From positions 1-64,000 of the forward strand of contig JAZKXZ010000020.1 of the NCBI GenBank assembly GCA_045611845.1: a DNA stretch of 64,000 nt, written 5' to 3'. The notes below the pieces were generated by a model. The model was not told the DNA's origin and did not search any database. It worked only from the letters and a program-made list of their open reading frames with translations. Positions 8,455 through 17,002 of the stretch are shown here, in pieces. The DNA comes from Enterocola sp045611845. GTDB lineage: Bacteria; Bacteroidota; Bacteroidia; Bacteroidales; Paludibacteraceae. Position numbers and translations under genes: made by a program. Each line of letters starts with the position of its first letter. Within the stretch, counting starts at the first letter, position 1.

Positions 8455-9468
8455 ATGAATGTAGCAATTGTTGGTGCCAGCGGTGCTGTTGGCCAAGAAT
8501 TTTTAAGAGTTTTAGCGGAAAGAAATTTCCCTATCGACAACCTAGTGTTATTTGGTTCTGCTCGTAGTGCAGGTACAGAATACGAGTTCAAAGGTAAAAC
8601 TTATACCGTAAAAGAACTTAAACACGGCGACGACTTTAAAGATATTGATATCGCATTTACATCTGCTGGTGCAGGTATTTCTAAAGAATACGAAAAAGAC
8701 ATCACTAAATTTGGTGCTGTGATGATTGACAACTCTAGTGCATTCCGTATGGACGCTGATGTGCCACTAGTTGTGCCTGAAGTAAATGCTATCGACGCAA
8801 AAGACCGTCCACGCAACGTAATTGCAAACCCAAACTGTACTACAATTCAAATGGTAGTGGCTCTTAAAGCAATTGAAAACCTTTCACACATTAAACGTGT
8901 ACACGTGTCTACATACCAAGCTGCTTCTGGCGCTGGTGCTGCTGCAATGGCAGAACTTGAACAACAATATCGTCAAGTACTTGCAGGCGAAGAGCCAACT
9001 GTAGAAAAATTTGCTTACCAATTAGCATTCAACCTTATCCCACAAATCGACGTATTTACAGATAATGGTTATACAAAAGAAGAAATGAAGATGTACAACG
9101 AAACACGTAAAATTATGCACTCAGACATCGAAGTAAGTGCTACTTGTATTCGTGTTCCTTCTCTTCGTGCTCACTCAGAAGCTATTTGGGCAGAAACAGA
9201 ACGTCCTATCAGCGTGGAAGAAGCTAGAGAAGCATTTGCAGCTGCAGATGGCGTTATCCTAGAAGACAACCCAGCTGAAAAGAAATATCCAATGCCACTT
9301 TTCCTTTCTGGCAAAGACCCAGTTTACGTAGGTCGTATCCGTAAAGACCTAGCAAACCCTAACGGCATTACTTTCTGGTGCGTTGGTGACCAAATTAAAA
9401 AAGGTGCTGCTCTAAACGCAGTTCAAATTGCAGAATATTTAATTAAAGAAGGTGATATCAGAAAATAA
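8455..9468 (+). CDS. asd: aspartate-semialdehyde dehydrogenase
   Basis: Reduces aspartyl phosphate to aspartate semialdehyde with NADPH, the branch point to lysine/diaminopimelate, threonine and methionine. The protein has 337 residues. The nucleotide-binding loop is GASGAVG (residues 7-13), the catalytic cysteine is C128 in NPNCTT, and the substrate-binding segment YQAASGAG follows. The start codon has no competing upstream Met. aroB begins inside the last codons of asd, so the two are translationally coupled. Confidence 0.96.
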   Translation: MNVAIVGASGAVGQEFLRVLAERNFPIDNLVLFGSARSAGTEYEFKGKTYTVKELKHGDDFKDIDIAFTSAGAGISKEYEKDITKFGAVMIDNSSAFRMDADVPLVVPEVNAIDAKDRPRNVIANPNCTTIQMVVALKAIENLSHIKRVHVSTYQAASGAGAAAMAELEQQYRQVLAGEEPTVEKFAYQLAFNLIPQIDVFTDNGYTKEEMKMYNETRKIMHSDIEVSATCIRVPSLRAHSEAIWAETERPISVEEAREAFAAADGVILEDNPAEKKYPMPLFLSGKDPVYVGRIRKDLANPNGITFWCVGDQIKKGAALNAVQIAEYLIKEGDIRK

Positions 9469-10525
9469 CAATTCAGTTATATATTCTAAAAAATTGGCTT
9501 CCGATGTAAACGCTCTTATCGAGGGCGTTTCGTCGGAACAATTGTTTATACTAACTGACGAACATACAAAAATTCATTGTTTACCTACCCTACAAAGCGA
9601 GGGGCTACTTAAAAATGCCAAGGTTTACACAATGCGTAGTGGCGACCACTATAAAACCATAGAAACTGTAGTTGACATCTGGAAGTTTCTTGGCGAAAAC
9701 GGTGGCACACGTAAGTCTATGCTTATAAACTTAGGGGGAGGCGTAGTTACAGACCTAGGCGGTTTTGTAGCAAACACATTTAAACGTGGCATTAGTTTCA
9801 TAAACATTCCTACCACCCTACTTTCTATGGTAGACGCAGCTGTGGGCGGTAAAACCGGAATTAACTTTAATGGACTAAAAAATGAGATTGGCGTAATAAA
9901 CCCTGCAAAAACAGTGGTGATTTATCCTGATTTTTTACGTTCGCTAGACACAGAAAACTTACTTTCTGGCTATGCAGAAATGCTTAAGCACGGACTACTT
10001 TCTTCTGAAGAAGAAATGCAAAAGTTAAGCAAGTTTGACGCTAGAAAACCAGACTTTGATTTACTTGCTCAGCTTATTGAAACCTCTATTGAGGTGAAAG
10101 CCAATATAGTAAAACAAGACCCAACAGAAAAAGGCATTCGCAAGGCACTGAACCTTGGTCACACCATAGGACACGCATTCGAAAGCTATTCTCACGAAAA
10201 AAACAAACCTATCCTACATGGTTATGCTGTGGCATGGGGGCTAATAGGAGAACTTTTCCTTTCGTACAAACTGCAAGGTTTTCCGCAAAGCCTAATGACA
10301 GAAACTGTGCGTTTTATAAAAGATAACTACGGGGTGTTTGAAATTACTTGCAATGACTATCCTGCTCTATATGAGTATATGGCGCACGATAAGAAAAACG
10401 CCACTGCAGGCGAAATAAACTTCACACTACTAAAAGGTGTGGGCGAGATAGTTCCAAACTGCATAGTAGAAAAAGAACTTATTTATCAGGCACTAGATTT
10501 TTATAGAGATAGCGTAGGGATTTAA
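9452..10525 (+). CDS. aroB: 3-dehydroquinate synthase
   Basis: Converts DAHP to 3-dehydroquinate, the second step of the shikimate pathway; it needs NAD and a divalent metal. The 357 residues include the NAD-binding stretch LGGGVVTDLGGFVA, the substrate lysines around GGKTGIN and NEIG, and the metal ligands in LGHTIGHAFES. The chosen start is a GTG at 9452, inside the end of asd (17-bp overlap). No in-frame ATG exists before the conserved part, and the N-terminal length fits relatives. A terminator overlaps the stop codon. Confidence 0.94.
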   Translation: MISENNNSVIYSKKLASDVNALIEGVSSEQLFILTDEHTKIHCLPTLQSEGLLKNAKVYTMRSGDHYKTIETVVDIWKFLGENGGTRKSMLINLGGGVVTDLGGFVANTFKRGISFINIPTTLLSMVDAAVGGKTGINFNGLKNEIGVINPAKTVVIYPDFLRSLDTENLLSGYAEMLKHGLLSSEEEMQKLSKFDARKPDFDLLAQLIETSIEVKANIVKQDPTEKGIRKALNLGHTIGHAFESYSHEKNKPILHGYAVAWGLIGELFLSYKLQGFPQSLMTETVRFIKDNYGVFEITCNDYPALYEYMAHDKKNATAGEINFTLLKGVGEIVPNCIVEKELIYQALDFYRDSVGI

Positions 10526-10555
10526 AAAGCGAGACTTTAAAAGCCTCGCTTTTTT
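10524..10555 (+). terminator. terminator after asd-aroB (bidirectional)
   Basis: AAAAAGCGAG (10524-10533) pairs with CTCGCTTTTT (10545-10554) around an 11-nt loop. The A-rich left arm and T-rich right arm let it work on both strands, so it can also end the minus-strand tRNA-Arg transcript immediately to its right. Confidence 0.85.
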
Positions 10556-10557
10556 AG

Positions 10558-10629
10558 TAGCCCCGCCGGGAATCGAACCCGAATCTAAAGTTTAGGAAAC
10601 TCGTATTCTATCCATTGAACTACAGGGCC
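10558..10629 (-). tRNA. tRNA-Arg (anticodon CCT)
   Basis: A 72-nt cloverleaf on the minus strand: acceptor arm GGCCCTG/CGGGGCT (the first pair is a G-U wobble), D stem GTTC/GAAT, anticodon loop TTCCTAA with CCT at 10594-10596, T loop TTCGATT, discriminator A. CCA is not encoded. The gene begins 11 bp after the stop of the preceding minus-strand gene, so it may be processed from that transcript. Confidence 0.93.
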
Positions 10630-10639
10630 GACAAATGAA

Positions 10640-11986
10640 TTATAAATTCATTTTTTCTACTTTTTCTACATCATTTGTTTCTAGAAGAGAAACATATCTA
10701 ATGGTATATTCGTATGTAGAAGACCATCCCTTGAAAAGACTAGAATCTACGAAATTGTCGTTGTGACTAGCAATTATAAATTCACCTTTAAGAGCTTTTA
10801 CTTTTTTAGCCATGCTTTTTGCAGAATTTATAATTTCCTCTTTAGATAATCCCATTTTCTTCACAGACCAAGTTGTAAAAGGCACTGAGTGCACGTCTAT
10901 TCTATAATATTCTTCTCTATTAAGGTCGTAAATTCTAAATGGTGTACATGTAGAATTTCTAAAACCAATTCTATCTGGGTAAGACATAGAAAAATCTTCT
11001 TTTATCTTACTATTTGATAAATTTCTATAGAAATTTGGTATTACATATTCAGATACTCCAGAAACACCAATCACAATTCTTGTTTTGAAAATTCTAGATA
11101 GAAGTTTTTGTTCAAATTTAAGTTGCGCAGTAGAATAACTTGCCACTCCTGAAACACAAAGAGCTATCTGATAATTGCGGCAAAGCGCTTTTTTGTATGT
11201 TCTATATGCAAAATAAATAGGTCTTTTATACCATTGTTTATTTGATATTCTTAGTGCAAATAGTGGTCTAAGACTATTTCTATTGTGAAGTTCAAGTATC
11301 TTTTCTACATTGCAATATGGGTCTTGATCTATTCTAAGAAGTACTCTTAGTTGTTTTTTCAGCTCAGACCAGTCTCTTTCTAATACTTTTTTGCCAAGTC
11401 TTAATATATTGCCCAATATAGAATATGTTCTGTATCTATAAGGTGTATTTACAGAGATAATTGGTAAAAATCTAAATCTCTTCTCTTGAGATGGTGTATA
11501 ATTTGAAAATAGAGATTTTAGTTTTTCCTCTAGTTTTAGCGCCCAGACATCTACTAGTGGAGTTTGCAAGAAATCTTCATTATATGCCAAACTCTTTTCT
11601 GATTTAAAACAACCCTTGTCATCGAAGTTTTCTTTTACTGGTAGATATTCTTCATATCTAGAAAGTAGATAAAAAGATGCTGAGAAAATATCAAATGGAA
11701 TATCACCTCCTTCGGTAGTAAAAAATACTTTTTCACCGCCCCAAGTGCTCATAGTAATATCATACTCACGAACACCTTTTTTAAATAACAAACCATTTGG
11801 AATAATATGCAAAGCACCTTTTACCTTTACAGTATCGCTATATACTATAAGTGGAGATGTAGTTCGAGTAGGTAAATCTTCTACTTTATTGATAATATTT
11901 ACAGGCTGACCTAATATTCTTTTAAATATATGGTCTGTCACATATTTCAATCTATTGGTGTACTTGTCGGTATAAATACAAATCAT
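10640..11986 (-). CDS. degenerate polysaccharide-deacetylase-like protein (DUF7033 type)
   Basis: The layout matches the Bacteroidota family that joins an N-terminal DUF7033 region (MICIYTDKYTNRLKYV..., ASFYLLSRYEEYLP near residue 105-120) to a NodB-like deacetylase fold. Its second half keeps DFSMSYPDRIGFRNSTC and PFRIYDL (about 330-355) and the late SHND. The catalytic signatures are gone. The place of the DxDxAY motif reads NTPYRY (about 180-185), the GxHPS histidine motif reads ALCVSG, and the SRQH motif reads VIGVSG. It is therefore probably not an active metal-dependent deacetylase. I chose the ATG at 11986 because it overlaps the radC stop as ATGA and matches the family's N-terminus; an ATG at 11998 is also possible. 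Confidence 0.72.
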   Translation of the reverse strand: MICIYTDKYTNRLKYVTDHIFKRILGQPVNIINKVEDLPTRTTSPLIVYSDTVKVKGALHIIPNGLLFKKGVREYDITMSTWGGEKVFFTTEGGDIPFDIFSASFYLLSRYEEYLPVKENFDDKGCFKSEKSLAYNEDFLQTPLVDVWALKLEEKLKSLFSNYTPSQEKRFRFLPIISVNTPYRYRTYSILGNILRLGKKVLERDWSELKKQLRVLLRIDQDPYCNVEKILELHNRNSLRPLFALRISNKQWYKRPIYFAYRTYKKALCRNYQIALCVSGVASYSTAQLKFEQKLLSRIFKTRIVIGVSGVSEYVIPNFYRNLSNSKIKEDFSMSYPDRIGFRNSTCTPFRIYDLNREEYYRIDVHSVPFTTWSVKKMGLSKEEIINSAKSMAKKVKALKGEFIIASHNDNFVDSSLFKGWSSTYEYTIRYVSLLETNDVEKVEKMNL

Positions 11987-12684
11987 TCTAGTAAACATGA
12001 ATCGGCAAAGCTTAAAAAATCTCTATTGCCTACAATTACGTGATCTAAAACTAATATATCAAATTGCTTACAACAAGCAATAATGTTTTTTGTTACTAAC
12101 TTATCTTCAGGACTTGGTTCTAGATTTCCTGAAGGATGATTATGAACTAATATCATGCTAGTAGCTAAGTTTTCTATAGCATACTTTAATATTATTCTAT
12201 AATCAACTAAGGTTCTAGTTATAGTGCCTGTACTTATCTTGTATCTGGCCACTTCTTTATTGGCATGATTTAGTAGCACTATCCAAAACTCTTCTTGTTT
12301 TTTATGACCTAGCAGCCTGATAAACTCTTCTGCTATAGGGGCACTACTCTTACATATAAGAGTATCAACAACTGGTGCAAACCTAATTCGTCGTGCCAAT
12401 TCTATTGCTGCCGATATTGTTACTGCTTTCGCCTTTCCTATCCCCTTCACTCTTTTTGATAACTCTGTAGGCGATAGCTTACTTATTTCGTCCAAATTGT
12501 TGGATGATTTTGACAAAAGCGTCTTGGCTAGATCTAGTGCAGACTCTGTTTTGGTTCCTGTTGCAATTAAAATTGCAAATAATTCTGCATTGGAAAGAGA
12601 AGAAGTACCTTTTGACATCATTTTCTCTCTAGGTCTATCATCTTCTGCCCATTGCTTGATAGTTAAATTTCGTTTTTCCTCCAT
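11983..12684 (-). CDS. radC: RadC family (JAB/MPN) protein
   Basis: A 233-residue protein with an N-terminal helix-hairpin-helix region (ELSKRVKGIGKAKAVTISAAIELARR, about 65-95) and a C-terminal JAB/MPN metalloprotease-like domain carrying HNHPSGNLEPSPED (about 175-190), whose two histidines and aspartate bind zinc. Despite the name, a role in DNA repair is not established. Its own promoter lies at 12751-12782. The downstream deacetylase-like gene starts in an ATGA overlap. Confidence 0.93.
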   Translation of the reverse strand: MEEKRNLTIKQWAEDDRPREKMMSKGTSSLSNAELFAILIATGTKTESALDLAKTLLSKSSNNLDEISKLSPTELSKRVKGIGKAKAVTISAAIELARRIRFAPVVDTLICKSSAPIAEEFIRLLGHKKQEEFWIVLLNHANKEVARYKISTGTITRTLVDYRIILKYAIENLATSMILVHNHPSGNLEPSPEDKLVTKNIIACCKQFDILVLDHVIVGNRDFLSFADSCLLE

Positions 12685-12717
12685 AATCTTAAGAATTAAG
12701 AATTTATATATACTTCA

Positions 12718-12782
12718 AAGGGGCTAATACCCCTTAAAATTAATCACACGCAAAATTAGTAAATTATGGTGTGATTTACAAA
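12718..12782 (-). promoter_or_regulatory. radC promoter plus 5'-UTR hairpin
   Basis: On the minus strand, TTTG (12779-12782), 20 nt, then TAATTTTG (12751-12758). The expected transcript begins near 12744 and soon meets a perfect 6-bp hairpin, AAGGGG/CCCCTT (12718-12735), with no T-run after it. The hairpin may stabilise the 5' end of the mRNA. Confidence 0.65.
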
Positions 12783-12794
12783 AGTATATAAAAG

Positions 12795-12822
12795 AAAAAA
12801 GCCCTCCGTTTAGGAGAGCTTT
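12795..12822 (-). terminator. terminator of rpsT
   Basis: A 10-bp stem, AAAGCTCTCC/GGAGGGCTTT (one G-U pair), with a 5-nt loop, followed on the minus strand by a T-run. Confidence 0.9.
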
Positions 12823-12836
12823 ATAATTTTCTTTGC

Positions 12837-13091
12837 TTAAGCGAGTTTATTTACGTGAAGCGCTAATTTAGATTTTAAGTTATTAGCTTTGTTTTTGTGA
12901 ATCACGTTCTTTTTTGCCAACTTATCCAACATAGCTGATACTACTGGAAGTAAAGCGGCAGCCTCGTCTTTTTTATGCATCGCACGCAATTTGCGAACGG
13001 CATTTCGAGCAGTCTTTGCATAGTATTTATTATGCAAACGTCTCTTTTCGGTCTGTCTGATTCTCTTTTCAGACGATTTGTGGTTTGCCAT
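12837..13091 (-). CDS. rpsT: 30S ribosomal protein S20
   Basis: An 84-residue, lysine- and arginine-rich helical protein of the small subunit. The N-terminus MANHKSSEKRIRQTEKRR is diagnostic, and the C-terminus has the KNVIHKNKANNLKSKL signature. Only 25 bp separate it from tRNA-Glu on the same strand, with no promoter between them. It is probably transcribed with the tRNA from the promoter at 13206-13237. Confidence 0.96.
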   Translation of the reverse strand: MANHKSSEKRIRQTEKRRLHNKYYAKTARNAVRKLRAMHKKDEAAALLPVVSAMLDKLAKKNVIHKNKANNLKSKLALHVNKLA

Positions 13092-13116
13092 CTTTGTATT
13101 TTTTTTAATTTCTTAG

Positions 13117-13188
13117 TAGCCCATAGCGGAATCGAACCGCTCTTTCAAGAATGAAAATCTTGCGTCCTAACCGATAGACGAATGGGCC
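13117..13188 (-). tRNA. tRNA-Glu (anticodon TTC)
   Basis: A 72-nt cloverleaf on the minus strand: acceptor GGCCCAT/ATGGGCT (a first-pair G-U wobble, as in the tRNA-Arg above), anticodon stem CAAGA/TCTTG around loop TTTTCAT with TTC at 13153-13155, T loop TTCGATT, discriminator A. CCA is not encoded. Its promoter begins 18 bp upstream, and rpsT follows. Confidence 0.95.
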
Positions 13189-13205
13189 GTCGGATTTTGT
13201 GATTG

Positions 13206-13237
13206 CAAAAGTAGGAACTTTTTTTGAAACCACCAAA
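13206..13237 (-). promoter_or_regulatory. promoter of tRNA-Glu and rpsT
   Basis: On the minus strand, TTTG (13234-13237), 20 nt, then TACTTTTG (13206-13213), with the expected start about 10 nt before the mature tRNA. Confidence 0.8.
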
Positions 13238-13253
13238 TTTTTTTGAACTTTTT

Positions 13254-13862
13254 TTACAAAAAAATTAAAAAAGGTAGAATTCCTACACAAATTAGACCTA
13301 AAAGATACCCAAAGAACACTTGTTGTGGTGTGTGAGCCTCAAGTTTTAATCTTGACCAGCCTATCAAACCGCTCGACAAAATTACAACAATTATTTGAAA
13401 CAGCAAAGAATAATCATTATAAATTGATAAAAATATCAACATTCCTGTCCAAGAACCCATTCCAGTGGCGTGTGCGCTTATTTTCCAGAAGAAATTTACT
13501 AGAAAAACGAGCACCAAAGCCAAGGTTGCACCCTGCCACAACTGGGTAAAACCATAGTCAACTGCTAGAAAATAGCAGATAATACTTACTAAAATATAGG
13601 AAAGGATTGTAAAAAGATATGGCCAGATACGTTCTTTTCTTGTTGTTGCCTTTAGAGAGTCTATTACTTTTAATTTATATAGTAATATATACCATATAAT
13701 AGGTGGCACAACAAGAGTGAACATACTTCCAAATACTAGCACATGTCGCAAGGTGTCTGCCGCTGGATAAAAAAACGGCAAATAGTTTACTTGCAACAGT
13801 GCATAGATTGGAACTAATAGAGGATGAAATAAAATAGATAATATCTGAGCTATTCTATTCAT
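13254..13862 (-). CDS. PAP2-superfamily integral membrane protein
   Basis: A 202-residue protein with about six hydrophobic helices. The C-terminal half carries PAP2-type phosphatase marks: KISAHATG (about 127-134) in the place of the second conserved block, and WSRLKLEAHTPQQVFFGYLLG (about 170-190) in the place of the SRxxxxxH block. The family dephosphorylates lipid pyrophosphates or related phospholipids at the membrane surface. The first (KxxxxxxRP) block is only loosely present as KATTRKERIWP (about 71-81), so activity is not certain. It overlaps ackA by 1 bp and ends the pta-ackA transcript. Confidence 0.75.
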   Translation of the reverse strand: MNRIAQILSILFHPLLVPIYALLQVNYLPFFYPAADTLRHVLVFGSMFTLVVPPIIWYILLYKLKVIDSLKATTRKERIWPYLFTILSYILVSIICYFLAVDYGFTQLWQGATLALVLVFLVNFFWKISAHATGMGSWTGMLIFLSIYNDYSLLFQIIVVILSSGLIGWSRLKLEAHTPQQVFFGYLLGLICVGILPFLIFL

Positions 13863-15052
13863 TAAATAAGATTCATTGTGTCTGAAGCAATCATAAATTC
13901 TTCGTCGGTAGGAATAACTACTACTTTAATTTTAGAATTTTCTGTAGTAACTACTCTCTCCTGACCTCTTACTTTATTTGCTTCTTCGTCTAGTTCGATG
14001 CCCATATATGCAAGTTCTTTACAAACATCGCCTCTTAGACCTGTTTGGTTTTCACCTACACCACCTGTGAACACGATTACATCCACTCCGCCTAATGCAG
14101 CTGTGTATGCACCGATATATTTTTTAATTTTATAGGTGTACATAGACATAGCAAGCACTGCTCCTGACACTCCTGCTTTATCTGCTGCTTCAATATCGCG
14201 CATATCTGAAGAAAGACCAGACACACCTGCTACACCAGATTTTTTGTTTAAGTAATCTGAAATACCTTTTGTATCTAAACCTTCTTTATCCATTAAATAT
14301 GTAACAGCACCTGCGTCGATATCACCACAGCGAGTACCCATAAGCAGACCTTCTAGTGGAGTGAAGCCCATAGAGGTATCGATTGATTTACCGTCTTTGA
14401 TAGCAGTGATAGATCCACCGTTGCCAACGTGGCATGTAATAATTTTAGTTCCTTCAATAGGCAACCTTAAGAACTCACACACTCTTTTAGATACATATCT
14501 GTGACTTGTGCCGTGGAAACCATAACGACGAACGCCATATTTTTCGTATGCTTCGTACGGAGTGCCATACATAAATGCTTTTGCAGGCATTGTTTGGTGG
14601 AAAGCAGTGTCGAATACTGCTACTTGTGGCACAGAAGGTAATATATTTGAAATAGTATTAATACCTTTTAAGTTTGCAGGGTTGTGAAGTGGAGCCATAT
14701 CGCAGCAATCTTCAATTGCTTTAATTACATCGTCGGTAATTAATACACTTGAGTTGAATTTTTCACCACCATGCACCACGCGGTGACCTACTGCGTTGAT
14801 TTCTTCTAAGCTCTTGATAGCACCATATTCTGCACTTGTAAGAGTAGAAAGAATAAATTCAATAGCAGTTTGATGTTCTGGAATATCTTTGTCTAATTGA
14901 ACTTTTTCACCTGAAGGCAATGTTAATTTTAAGAAGGCACCTTGCAAACCCACTTTTTCTACACCACCTTGTGCTAATACTGTATTGCTATCCATATCGA
15001 ATAGCTTATACTTTACTGAGGAACTACCACAGTTTAATACTAGAATTTTCAT
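13862..15052 (-). CDS. ackA: acetate kinase
   Basis: Converts acetyl phosphate and ADP to acetate and ATP, the energy-yielding last step of mixed-acid fermentation. The 396 residues include the N-terminal NCGSSSVKYKLFD, GHRVVHGG, the catalytic FHGTSHRYV, the phosphate-binding GNGGSI and the C-terminal FTGGVGENQ. It lies 1 bp after pta on the same strand, the classic pta-ackA pairing. Confidence 0.97.
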   Translation of the reverse strand: MKILVLNCGSSSVKYKLFDMDSNTVLAQGGVEKVGLQGAFLKLTLPSGEKVQLDKDIPEHQTAIEFILSTLTSAEYGAIKSLEEINAVGHRVVHGGEKFNSSVLITDDVIKAIEDCCDMAPLHNPANLKGINTISNILPSVPQVAVFDTAFHQTMPAKAFMYGTPYEAYEKYGVRRYGFHGTSHRYVSKRVCEFLRLPIEGTKIITCHVGNGGSITAIKDGKSIDTSMGFTPLEGLLMGTRCGDIDAGAVTYLMDKEGLDTKGISDYLNKKSGVAGVSGLSSDMRDIEAADKAGVSGAVLAMSMYTYKIKKYIGAYTAALGGVDVIVFTGGVGENQTGLRGDVCKELAYMGIELDEEANKVRGQERVVTTENSKIKVVVIPTDEEFMIASDTMNLI

Positions 15053-15053
15053 A

Positions 15054-16046
15054 TTACATTGATTGATTTGCGGTTATTACTACCATTTTTACTATATCTT
15101 CTACTGTACAACCACGTGAAAGGTCGTTGACAGGAGATGCCATGCCTTGTAGGATAGGACCAATTGCCACACCACCAGAGAAACGTTGGGTAAGCTTGTA
15201 GCCAATGTTTCCTGCGTCTAGTGTAGGGAATACAAGCACATTTGCGTCACCTTTAATTGGGCTATCTGGAGCTTTTTGAGCACCCACTGAAGCCACAATA
15301 GCAGCGTCTGCTTGGAATTCACCATCTATAATTAGGTTTGGTTCCATTTCTTTTGCAATGCGGGTAGCCTCGATAACCTTGTCTGGAGACTCATTTTTTG
15401 CACTACCTTTTGTAGAGAAGCTAAGCATTGCCACGCGAGGCTCCATTTGCACAAGCACTCTAGCAGTATCGGCAGTAGAAACAGCGATTTGTGCTAGTTG
15501 GCTTGCGTCTGGATTTGGAGTAACTGCACAGTCTGCAAAAAGAAGCACACCGTTGTTGCCATATCTAGTAGGAGTAATCATAATGAAAGCACCAGACACC
15601 ACGCTAATGCCTTTTTTCATTTTGATAATTTGTAGCGCAGGACGAAGCACATTGCTTGTTGCGTTCATAGCACCAGCCACCTCACCATCGGCGTCGCCGT
15701 TTTTTACCATTAAAGCAGCTAGATATAAAGGATCTTTAATCTTTTTATCTGCTTCTTCCATGGTCATACCTTTGTTTTTGCGAAGCTCGTATAGAAGCTC
15801 CACATATTTTTGTCTGTTTGGGTTTGTTGCCTCGTCGAAGAAAATTGCTTTATCAATATTCTCAAGACCTAAACCCGCAGCTTGGTCTTTTATTTGTTGT
15901 TTGTTACCTAACAGAATTACTTCTGCCAATCCATCTCTCAATATAACGTCAGCAGCACGAAGAGTACGTGACTCCAATGATTCTGGAAGCACAATACGTC
16001 TTTTATTGGCTTTAGCTCTGGCGAATAATCCTTCTAAAAATTCCAT
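15054..16046 (-). CDS. pta: phosphate acetyltransferase
   Basis: Interconverts acetyl-CoA and acetyl phosphate in the cytoplasm. It is the short form (330 residues) with only the catalytic PTA/PTB domain; the regulatory DRTGG region of the long form is absent. Signatures include RIVLPESLESRTLRAA at residue 17-32, DGEVAGA (about 118-124) and the C-terminal GIAIGPILQG-like stretch. It is the first gene of the pta-ackA-PAP2 unit. Confidence 0.96.
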   Translation of the reverse strand: MEFLEGLFARAKANKRRIVLPESLESRTLRAADVILRDGLAEVILLGNKQQIKDQAAGLGLENIDKAIFFDEATNPNRQKYVELLYELRKNKGMTMEEADKKIKDPLYLAALMVKNGDADGEVAGAMNATSNVLRPALQIIKMKKGISVVSGAFIMITPTRYGNNGVLLFADCAVTPNPDASQLAQIAVSTADTARVLVQMEPRVAMLSFSTKGSAKNESPDKVIEATRIAKEMEPNLIIDGEFQADAAIVASVGAQKAPDSPIKGDANVLVFPTLDAGNIGYKLTQRFSGGVAIGPILQGMASPVNDLSRGCTVEDIVKMVVITANQSM

Positions 16047-16072
16047 AACACTAATTGTTTTGTTTTGTGATA

Positions 16073-16080
16073 CAAAATTA
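16073..16080 (-). promoter_or_regulatory. possible -7 element of pta
   Basis: TAATTTTG on the minus strand, 27 nt before the pta start. No clear TTG lies at the -33 distance, so this is tentative. Confidence 0.35.
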
Positions 16081-16111
16081 TAAATTATTTTTCTTAAAAA
16101 TGTATTTATTA

Positions 16112-17002
16112 TTACTTTTTATTTCTCGGATGATAAGATAAAATTGTATCTCTAAGATACGTCATATCAATGTGAGTATAAATCTCTGTAGTAAGAATGC
16201 TTTCGTGACCAAGAAGTTCTTGAATTACACGCAAATCTGCCCCACCCTCGAGCAAATGTGTAGCAAAACTGTGACGCAATGTATGAGGGCTAATCACTGC
16301 CTTAATACCAGCATCGAGTGCAGATTTTTTTATTATATTGAACACTGCCTGACGTGTAAGGTGCGAACCTCGCTGGTTTAAAAACAAGAAATCTTCTTCG
16401 CCTGGCTTTATATCCCATAAATTTCTATCAAGCATATACATAGAAATTTCTTTAAGGGCAGTTCCTGAAATGGGCACCAAACGTTGTTTACTACCCTTGC
16501 CAAAGACTTGAATAAAGCCTTCTTCGGCGTAGATATTAGAAAGTTTTAGGTCGATAAGCTCCGACACACGCAGCCCGCAACTATAAAGTACCTCTATTAT
16601 GGCTCTATTGCGCGCACCATCGGCTTTTGATAGGTCGACAACAGATTTGAGCATATCAATTTCTTGTAAAGAAAGTACCGTAGGCAAATACCTAGAGAGT
16701 TTAGGCATTTCGAGCAGTTGTGTAGGGTCGTCGCTTATAATGTCTTCCGACAACAAATATGTGTAAAACGACTTTACTCCAGAGATAATTCTGGCTTGTG
16801 AAGTGGAGGCTATTCCAAGGTCGTTTAAAAATACTAGAAACGACTGAAAATCTGGAAGTTTAGCCTCCTTATAGTTTATGTTTTTATCCGAAAAGTATGT
16901 AAGTAGCTTTTGAACATCGGCACTATATGATTTTAGAGTGTTATCAGAAAGTGACCTTTCTAAAAGTAGATACGCTCCATAACCATCTAAAACCTTTTTC
17001 AT
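16112..17002 (-). CDS. xerD: tyrosine recombinase XerD-like
   Basis: A 296-residue tyrosine recombinase; XerC/D resolve chromosome dimers at dif during division. It has an N-terminal SAM-like core-binding domain (about 5-90) and a catalytic domain with the pentad: R in CGLRVSEL, K in GKGSKQR, HTLRH, GHES, and the nucleophilic Y in IYTHID. Length and motifs match the housekeeping XerC/D type rather than an integrative-element integrase, and no element borders it. It overlaps the acyltransferase stop by 4 bp. Confidence 0.92.
   Translation of the reverse strand: MKKVLDGYGAYLLLERSLSDNTLKSYSADVQKLLTYFSDKNINYKEAKLPDFQSFLVFLNDLGIASTSQARIISGVKSFYTYLLSEDIISDDPTQLLEMPKLSRYLPTVLSLQEIDMLKSVVDLSKADGARNRAIIEVLYSCGLRVSELIDLKLSNIYAEEGFIQVFGKGSKQRLVPISGTALKEISMYMLDRNLWDIKPGEEDFLFLNQRGSHLTRQAVFNIIKKSALDAGIKAVISPHTLRHSFATHLLEGGADLRVIQELLGHESILTTEIYTHIDMTYLRDTILSYHPRNKK

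Noticed and set aside
13105..13290. 61-residue minus-strand open frame
   Set aside because: It reads through tRNA-Glu and its promoter, so it is not a gene.
15358..16083. 241-residue plus-strand frame opposite pta
   Set aside because: Long only because pta codon use leaves the antisense frame open; no domain or signal is visible.
16112..17002. XerD-like recombinase as the integrase of a mobile element
   Set aside because: Length and motifs are of the housekeeping type; no attachment repeats, tRNA junction or cargo genes surround it.
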